A DNA stretch of 64,000 nucleotides from Peromyscus leucopus. Its lineage: Eukaryota; Chordata; Mammalia; Rodentia; Cricetidae. The notes under the pieces are model-generated. The model was not told where the DNA came from. It searched no databases and saw nothing but the letters and a program-made list of their open reading frames with translations. The translations under genes and the position numbers were made by a program. Shown here one piece after another: positions 58,101 through 64,000 of this stretch. The DNA is taken from contig NC_051072.1 of the NCBI RefSeq assembly GCF_004664715.2, forward strand, positions 45,554,142-45,618,141, read 5' to 3'. The first letter of the stretch is position 1; every line of letters starts with the position of its first letter.

Positions 58101-58929
58101 AGACCAATAAGTTGAAGCACCTCATTAAGTTAGAGAAGAAAAAAAATATACTGTATGCTGGTGAATGAGAGTCACTTACTATGTATCGGGAGCCTGTCCT
58201 CTCATTGTACTAAATTACAGTACCTTGAATTATTTATCTACTGTTTGAAAAATAGCCTCGATAATGGCATTTAAGGTAACATTGTGTTTCTTGGAAAATC
58301 TTTTTTTTTCTTTCTTTTTTTTTTCAGCAGTAACTTGCCCTCAGAAACTGTCCCCTTTCTTTATTGACTAGTAAGGAGATCGTCCCCAAGGTGCCTGTAA
58401 GACCTTTCAGGATGAGCTTGAATTCATGGGGATGCATAGGTCTTTGCTATCACGCAAATTCTGTGTGTAGAGGACAAGAGAGTCACCGGAAATGACAGCT
58501 CTGGGAGCTCCTGATTTTCCTTATCAAAACGTTCTTAACACCTCGGTTTTACACATTACCACTTCTGAAATCGAAAATAGTCCTGTTGGGAGGAACTTGG
58601 CTTAGATATGTGAGCTGCCTGAAGGTAAGACAATCAGAGTGAGCTGGCTGTGGGGAGTCATTCCAGTAGGGGACTGGAACCAGTTATGGGTCGCTCCGCT
58701 GGGAGAGCAGGGCTGGCTATGGGGTGTTAGACAACGAGTAACGCTTCTGCACTTCTGGAACCTGCGAAATTCTTGCTGTCTTGTATTCTATTTAAATTAT
58801 TTTTGCTGTCTCATGGATTTGCAGCCGCTGTAGTGACATGCACAAGACCTACATGAGATGTAGTCAGTAAAAAAATCCCCTAAACTGCAGCAGGGATAAG
58901 GCAGGGTCCCAGGAAGGCCTCCTCCTGCC
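55151..58929. other. Unique intronic DNA
   Basis: No exon, RNA gene or clear repeat recognised; pyrimidine-rich T/C run near 58301-58324. Confidence 0.45.
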
Positions 58930-59245
58930 TGAGGAGCTATGGGTAGTTGAGAGTGGCTGGGGTGTGAAAGTCCTTCTTCTTGGGAGTGGGGTCACTGGGG
59001 TGTTGCCATGCTCCATGGATGGCCCCACTCATGTATGCATTATGGGCAGCACTGATCGTGCTCTGTGGGATTTTTAAAAAAGCATGGTGTTGGGAGGAGG
59101 AATATTTTGGGGGTGGGGACTCTGAAGGACCCGGAAGCAGAACATGTGTGGTCCAGGGAGAGTTGGCAGTGGAAAATGGGGCATGAATATGATCGAAATA
59201 CACTGTATACGTGTATGAAATTCTCAAGGAATGAGTGTAAAATTT
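58930..59245 (+). mobile_element. LINE-1 3' end fragment
   Basis: GCATGAATATGATCGAAATA, then ACACTGTATACGTGTATGAA and ATTCTCAAGGAATGAGTG match the rodent L1 3' terminus; the GGGATGTTGCC-type upstream parts are decayed. Confidence 0.65.
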
Positions 59246-60049
59246 CGAGTCATCATTTTCTGTGAATTAGGTTCCCCGTCATTCATCTGATTCTTCCCTT
59301 TCTTTCACATCTCCGGCTTGATCATAAGAATTCTCTCTAGAACATGGTCTCCTTCTCCGTGACAAGGAACTTGACTGCAAGACACTAGTACAACCCTTGT
59401 CAAACAGAATATTCTGGCAGGAAAGCCCTTTTTGGTTGCTGACTCCAGTGAGTCATTAAAGATGAGTTTGAGAGCTCTGTTTGCGCTTCCCTTTTTCCTT
59501 CTCTGTGGTGGTGCTGTGCATTTTCCTGCCTTATCATTCTGTGCTGAACAAGCCTTTTTGTTGTTGTTGTTGTTTGTTCGTTTAATGATTGGACATCTTA
59601 TGGTGCTTTGGAGCATTTGCTCTGGGTGTCAATCATCTCCGAGAACTGTTGAAGATGTGAGCACAGAATAAAATTATACATGCCATTCATAAAACTAGAG
59701 CTCTTCATTTCTTCCTTTCTGACGTTCTGTGTCTCCGTTCTGCTTTCTGAAGGTTGTTCCCGTGTTATCTGGGTATTGGATGAGTCATAGAGTACTTACA
59801 GTTTGCACAGATTCTCTTTGCATCGTTTCTACCGCATTCTCTCTCCTGCTATGTACAGATTCTGCCACATAGGTTAAGAGTTGATCTCTCTTCCCTCCTA
59901 TAAATCCTGAGATCTTCAGGATGGGAACAATATTATATCAACTCACATTCCTGTAGTGAGGAGAGCCCATGGCGTCTAATGGATAATGATAATAACACAT
60001 TGTACAAATTGCAGTCAGTACCATTCTGAACTAATTGATTGGTTGATTA
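59246..60049. other. Unique intronic DNA
   Basis: Nothing recognised; a (TTG)n patch at about 59558-59575. Confidence 0.5.
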
Positions 60050-60150
60050 ATTTAAGGCAGGGTTTCTCAGCCTGGGTTTGAACTTGTGATCCTCCTACCT
60101 CAGCCTCTCGAGCTCTGGGATTATTTATATGCACCACCAAACTGGACCTA
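60050..60150 (-). mobile_element. B1-like SINE remnant
   Basis: AGGCAGGGTTTCTCAGCCTG, GATCCTCCTACCTCAGCCTC and ATGCACCACCAAACTGG, minus orientation. Confidence 0.7.
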
Positions 60151-61219
60151 TTCTGACAGTTTCTCATGTATTTCCCCATTTAGTTTTGGCAGAAGTCTTT
60201 GAAATTCAATGTATAATGAAACTGGTTCACTTTCTACCCTGTAGCCAAGTGACCTCCTGGATGTCACACAAGTGAGGAGGACATGGATAGTGGAGGGCAG
60301 AGGTGGGAGAGGAGCAGGTACGAGGAGACCGTAGAGGAATACTACAGTCCCTGAGGTCTCACCATCATGGCTAGCTCTGTGGCCTGGATGGATGAGGCGG
60401 TACATGAACGATGGCTGAATGGTCCAAAGGCAGCTGTAGCTGGCTGGTGTGAGTGAACGCTTATTGAGGAAAATGAATGCTTGTGTTAATGAACTATTAA
60501 GCCGGTGTGGGTCCCTGCGAAGTGACAGAAGAGTGTGCAGTCTGAAGAATCTTCCTTAGATACCAGGACTAAAAGCTGCGTTCCTGGCGGTTAGGTCATC
60601 CGTGAATGGCCTGAGTGTGTATCTACAAATGAAGGAAGTTGACTAGAAACCAGTTCTCCTCTGGTTGGCTTTGGGAGGCTGTCTTTTGGGAGGCTAATTC
60701 TTGGCTATTATTTGAAATTACATGTAGTTAAAAAAAAAAAAAAAACACATTTTCAGCCATAATCTTAAACACCTTAACTTCGGATGGCATTTCTAGCTAG
60801 CAGGGATCCTCAGCTGTGCTCACTAGTCTGGGGACAAGTGGACGTGTTTGCAGGAAGGATGGATGTTCTGTCCACACTGTATGGGTGCCTTTTGCCTTGG
60901 CTCCTTGCTGGGCAGGTGGTTGGGCTCTTCATCCTCACCTACGAGGAAACCAGCATCCTTTTTAGCTCTGTTCCTTTCTTGGGGTGCGTGTGTAAATTTC
61001 ACTGTTTCATCTGCATGTGATTAGTTTTAGAACTGATTGGTAACATTTTTCTTTTGATAATCAGTTCTTGCATTTTCTGGTCTGTGAATGCCAGCATATG
61101 ATCTTTCACCACAAACGTTATCAGGATGTAATGGGTAAGTTGAGAACATGTTTTTATGGTGTGCTGCATGATGTTCTGACCCCTGCATACATTGTGACAT
61201 GATTTACGCTAATTAGCTG

Positions 61220-61220
<1 letters not shown>
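60151..61220. other. Unique intronic DNA
   Basis: Nothing recognised; A-run at about 60730-60745. Confidence 0.5.

Positions 61221-61263
<43 letters not shown>
61221..61263. repeat. (TG)n microsatellite
   Basis: Uninterrupted TG run. Confidence 0.98.
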
Positions 61264-61266
<3 letters not shown>

Positions 61267-62223
61267 CATTGAAGATTTGTGCATCTGTTGTAGCAGAAAT
61301 TCTAGTCAGTATATGTATTCATGAGTCCTTCAGGTTAAGTTGATTTAAACCCAGAGAAGCATGGTTTGTAAAGCTTCCCATTGATTCATCATATCTAATA
61401 AATGGGAGGGGTCTGCCTCTTCCTTCCCAATGCCTGCCAGTTTTAGCTGTCTGAGGCAGGACTGTCCTTAGACATGTGATGTGGAGACACCTTTAACATA
61501 GAGGACATACTTCTTAATACTATTCTCAGTGGGATTGCAAAGGGTATTTTTGGTGATAGCTCCAAGAACTTGGAGTCGAAGAGTTGCCTCTTTCTATGGT
61601 ATTTTCTCTGCAGATTCTTGGATCAATGGCAGGATCTTCAGATCCAACCCAAAAAACCCAATGTGGACTTTGCCTTCTTCCTACAGCTATTCTTCTCAGG
61701 CTCCATGTCACAAGGACATCAGGCCTAAATCCTATAGTTAATAGCTCCTGATCACTCATGTTTAAAAGATTTGTGTGTCCTCCATCTTCTAGGTAACTAG
61801 GGCCTCTCTGTACTTTGCAGGACCTCAGCACTTTCCTACCCTCAACATGGACACATTTGTTTGCCAAGATACATGAGAAGACACGGGTCTTGGCCTTTTA
61901 CTGAAATGCAAGCTAGAGGCTGGCTGTTCGTGCCTACGCTATCAATGGGCTCTTTTATAATTCACTTGCGGGGAACCTGGGCAGTGCATTTCCACAGTCT
62001 GGCTTTTGTTCTTAACATGAGTGGTGAGTTCTTTTTGGGGCGCCGCAGTGTGGGGCTATTTCAATGGCTTCAAGGGTCAGGCTGTGTCACAGGTAGATCT
62101 CAACCTTTGCACCCCTCTGGGAGAACAGCCCTGTGTTCCAGGTGCTCTGAGATGAGGAACCAGTGAGCTGGGACCAAGAGTCCACACAGTCAACCTCCAC
62201 TCTCAGTATGTGGTGACCCTGTC
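61264..62223. other. Unique intronic DNA
   Basis: Nothing recognised. Confidence 0.5.
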
Positions 62224-62617
62224 TGTGCTGGATAGTGTTATGTCGACTTGACACAAGCTAAAGTCATCTGAGAGGAGGGATCCTCAATTAGAAAAGGACT
62301 CCATAAGATTGGACTTTATGCAAGCCTGTAATGCATTTTCTTAATTAGTGATTGATGAGGAAGGCCCAGCCCATTGTGGGTGGTGCCATCCATGGTGGTC
62401 CTGGGTTCTATAAGAAAGCAAGCTGAGCAAAGCCATGAGGAGCAAGCCAGTAAGCATCATCTTTCGTGGCCTCTCCTCCAGGTTTGGACCCTGTTTGAGT
62501 TCCTGTCCTGACTTCCTTGAGTGATGGACCATAGTGGAAGTGTAAGCCAAACTAACCCTTTCTTTCCCTACTTGCTTTTGGTGTTTCATCATAGCAATAG
62601 TGACCCCAATGAAGACA
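62224..62617 (+). mobile_element. MaLR-like rodent LTR, copy 4 (best preserved)
   Basis: TGTGCTGGATAGTGTTATGT, GACACAAGCTAAAGTCATCT, CAGCCCATTGTGGGTGGTGC, GAGCAAGCCAGTAAGCATC and end AATGAAGACA. Full length compared with the other three copies. No target duplication seen. Confidence 0.75.
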
Positions 62618-64000
62618 GGCCCTAAGGAGCCTTCTGGAGATGTGGCAATGACTTCCCTCTGTCTTTGGGTCATCTTTATGAATGCTTAAGAACTGGCAGC
62701 ATATATGGAAGAGGCATAATTTTAACACAAAGCAAAATATTTTCTGCCACAGTTAGAGGCACTTCTAAGAAGGCAAGCCAACAGAGGCTGCATGTCGGAA
62801 GGATGGGGTTGTCCCTTTAGGAACCCCTTCTGAATTCCTTTTTAATAAGCCAGCTACCGTTACTAGAAATAAAAGTAAGGGATATTAGTAACCAACATTT
62901 TCTTTGTGAATGAAATGACTTTATACAACCAATATTCCAATTTGTATGCCTGACTCTCCAGCACCAGCAACCATTAAATTCTCCCAGGCCCTTACCTCTA
63001 GTTGAACCTAGATAGCAGGATGTAGTTCCCACAGAGGATGCTTAAAATAACTGCCCAAGAGCTTCATTCCAGAGGGGACCAAGCATTTAAATGCGTTTAG
63101 GGGCCTTTTTGTGCTTAGAACCATACTCAGTTTTCCAAGTATGGCTGGCTAGTCTCTGTCCTTCTCTCATGAGAAGGTTCCAAATGGGTTGTGGAATTAG
63201 TACATTTGTTCTCTTGAAAGTAATGGCAAGACTGTCAAAATTGCTTTAGTCAGGCTGTAGTGAGTGATCCTGTAACCTCTCCCCTGTGTCCCTTGGAGAT
63301 CTTTGGTAGTAATTAAGAGCAAAGTGAAACACAGATTTTTTAAATGATGAATACAGGTTTACCAAATGAAGCATAATGATAGGTATGAGCCCTGCTGGGA
63401 AGTTGGATGTTCACCGTGTCCTGAAAAACCTATAATCAGATGGAGACTGTTGCAGATGGCTAAGATACCACTATCTATGGTTTTGAGACACTTATTTGAA
63501 TATTTAAGGACATCTGATGATGTACATATAGTGACTGCTGAATTTTTGTTGGCTTGGGCATGAACTAGGAGATTATATAAGGAAATAGCTAGTTAAATTT
63601 TGTTCCACTTTTAAGTTACACAGGTGTTCAGACTTTTGTTCGAGCCCTGTTGTATGGGTGAGTGACTCTTCAAGTATTGCTCACTGGTCTCAGTCAAAAG
63701 AATCTGGATTTTTTTTCAGGTAACTCTAAGTTTGGTATGGTTCAAATAGTTGCTTAAGAACCGAGACAATGGTGTCTTGATTGGAGTGGGATTTTGAGCA
63801 TAGGGTTCACTTTAACCCTGACTCAATGGTGGCAGTTCCTGCCGCAGTGTTCAGTGCTGGCTTGGTGAGTGGGCTGGGGCCAGGCAACTGCTTGGGCTCA
63901 AGTCTGGTTTGGGGAACTCCTTTTCCTCTCTTTGCCTGTTGATTTTCCCTTGTTACCCCCCCTGACCCCATGTGCACGTGTTTGTGTGTCTGTTTATGTA
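62618..64000. other. Unique intronic DNA to window end
   Basis: No exon or repeat recognised; ends in a CCCCCC/TGTG-rich patch. Confidence 0.5.

Larger units (their letters stand above)
49224..64000 (+). other. Mast4: Mast4 intron 1 (5' part, continues beyond window)
   Basis: Begins with the GTGGGC donor. No downstream exon encoding the expected LDHILSPP continuation was seen up to the window end, which fits the very long first intron known for this gene. Contents: B2/B3, hAT, ID, LTR, LINE-1 and MaLR-like repeats listed separately, one (TG)n tract and otherwise unique non-coding DNA. Alternative Mast4 promoters are known in the family, but none is evident here. Confidence 0.75.

Noticed and set aside
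1..64000. CRISPR array, bacterial operon, prophage or integron content
   Set aside because: Codon structure, SINE/LINE content, CpG depletion and introns show mammalian nuclear DNA; no spaced direct-repeat array was found.

Overview
This is a mammalian, rodent-type intergenic and first-intron window. Tandemly dense SINEs of the B1, B2/B3, B4 and ID types, rodent LINE-1 ends, MaLR-type LTRs and long (TG/CA)n tracts place it in a muroid rodent. The B1 sequence variant (positions 6150-6325), a family of 350-400 bp LTRs with TG...CA ends, and an LTR carrying B1 sequence (3747-4122) point to Cricetidae (hamster, vole or deer-mouse group) rather than Mus or Rattus. That family-level call is an inference from repeat recognition, not from a search.

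Layout. Positions 1-48000 look like a gene-poor 5' flank made of interspersed repeats, simple repeats and unique non-coding DNA. The only gene-derived sequence recognised there is a processed pseudogene of prothymosin alpha (Ptma) on the minus strand at about 13385-14390. It keeps the whole 3' UTR, the polyadenylation signal and a decayed poly(A) tail, but has lost its start codon, reading frame and normal stop. Around 48100-49450 there is a strong CpG island. It contains the promoter and first coding exon of Mast4 (microtubule-associated serine/threonine kinase 4) on the plus strand: ATG at 48867, splice donor at 49223/49224. From 49224 to the end of the window is the start of Mast4 intron 1. 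No second exon was seen.

Other structure. Four copies of one LTR family (two per strand) are present, one with a perfect 6-bp target duplication. There is a 230-bp AT-rich minisatellite with 15/22/29-bp cassettes built from heptamers. Two copies of an ancient LINE-1 tail about 2 kb apart are too alike to be independent ancient insertions, so this looks like a local duplication. A LINE-1 fragment is nested in a MaLR LTR, and several G-rich tracts and candidate conserved non-coding blocks occur.

I found no evidence of an undescribed multi-gene system. Nearly all short open reading frames here are chance frames in repeats, microsatellites or the CpG island. Repeat family names are given from recognition of consensus-like motifs. 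Boundaries are approximate unless a target-site duplication is stated.
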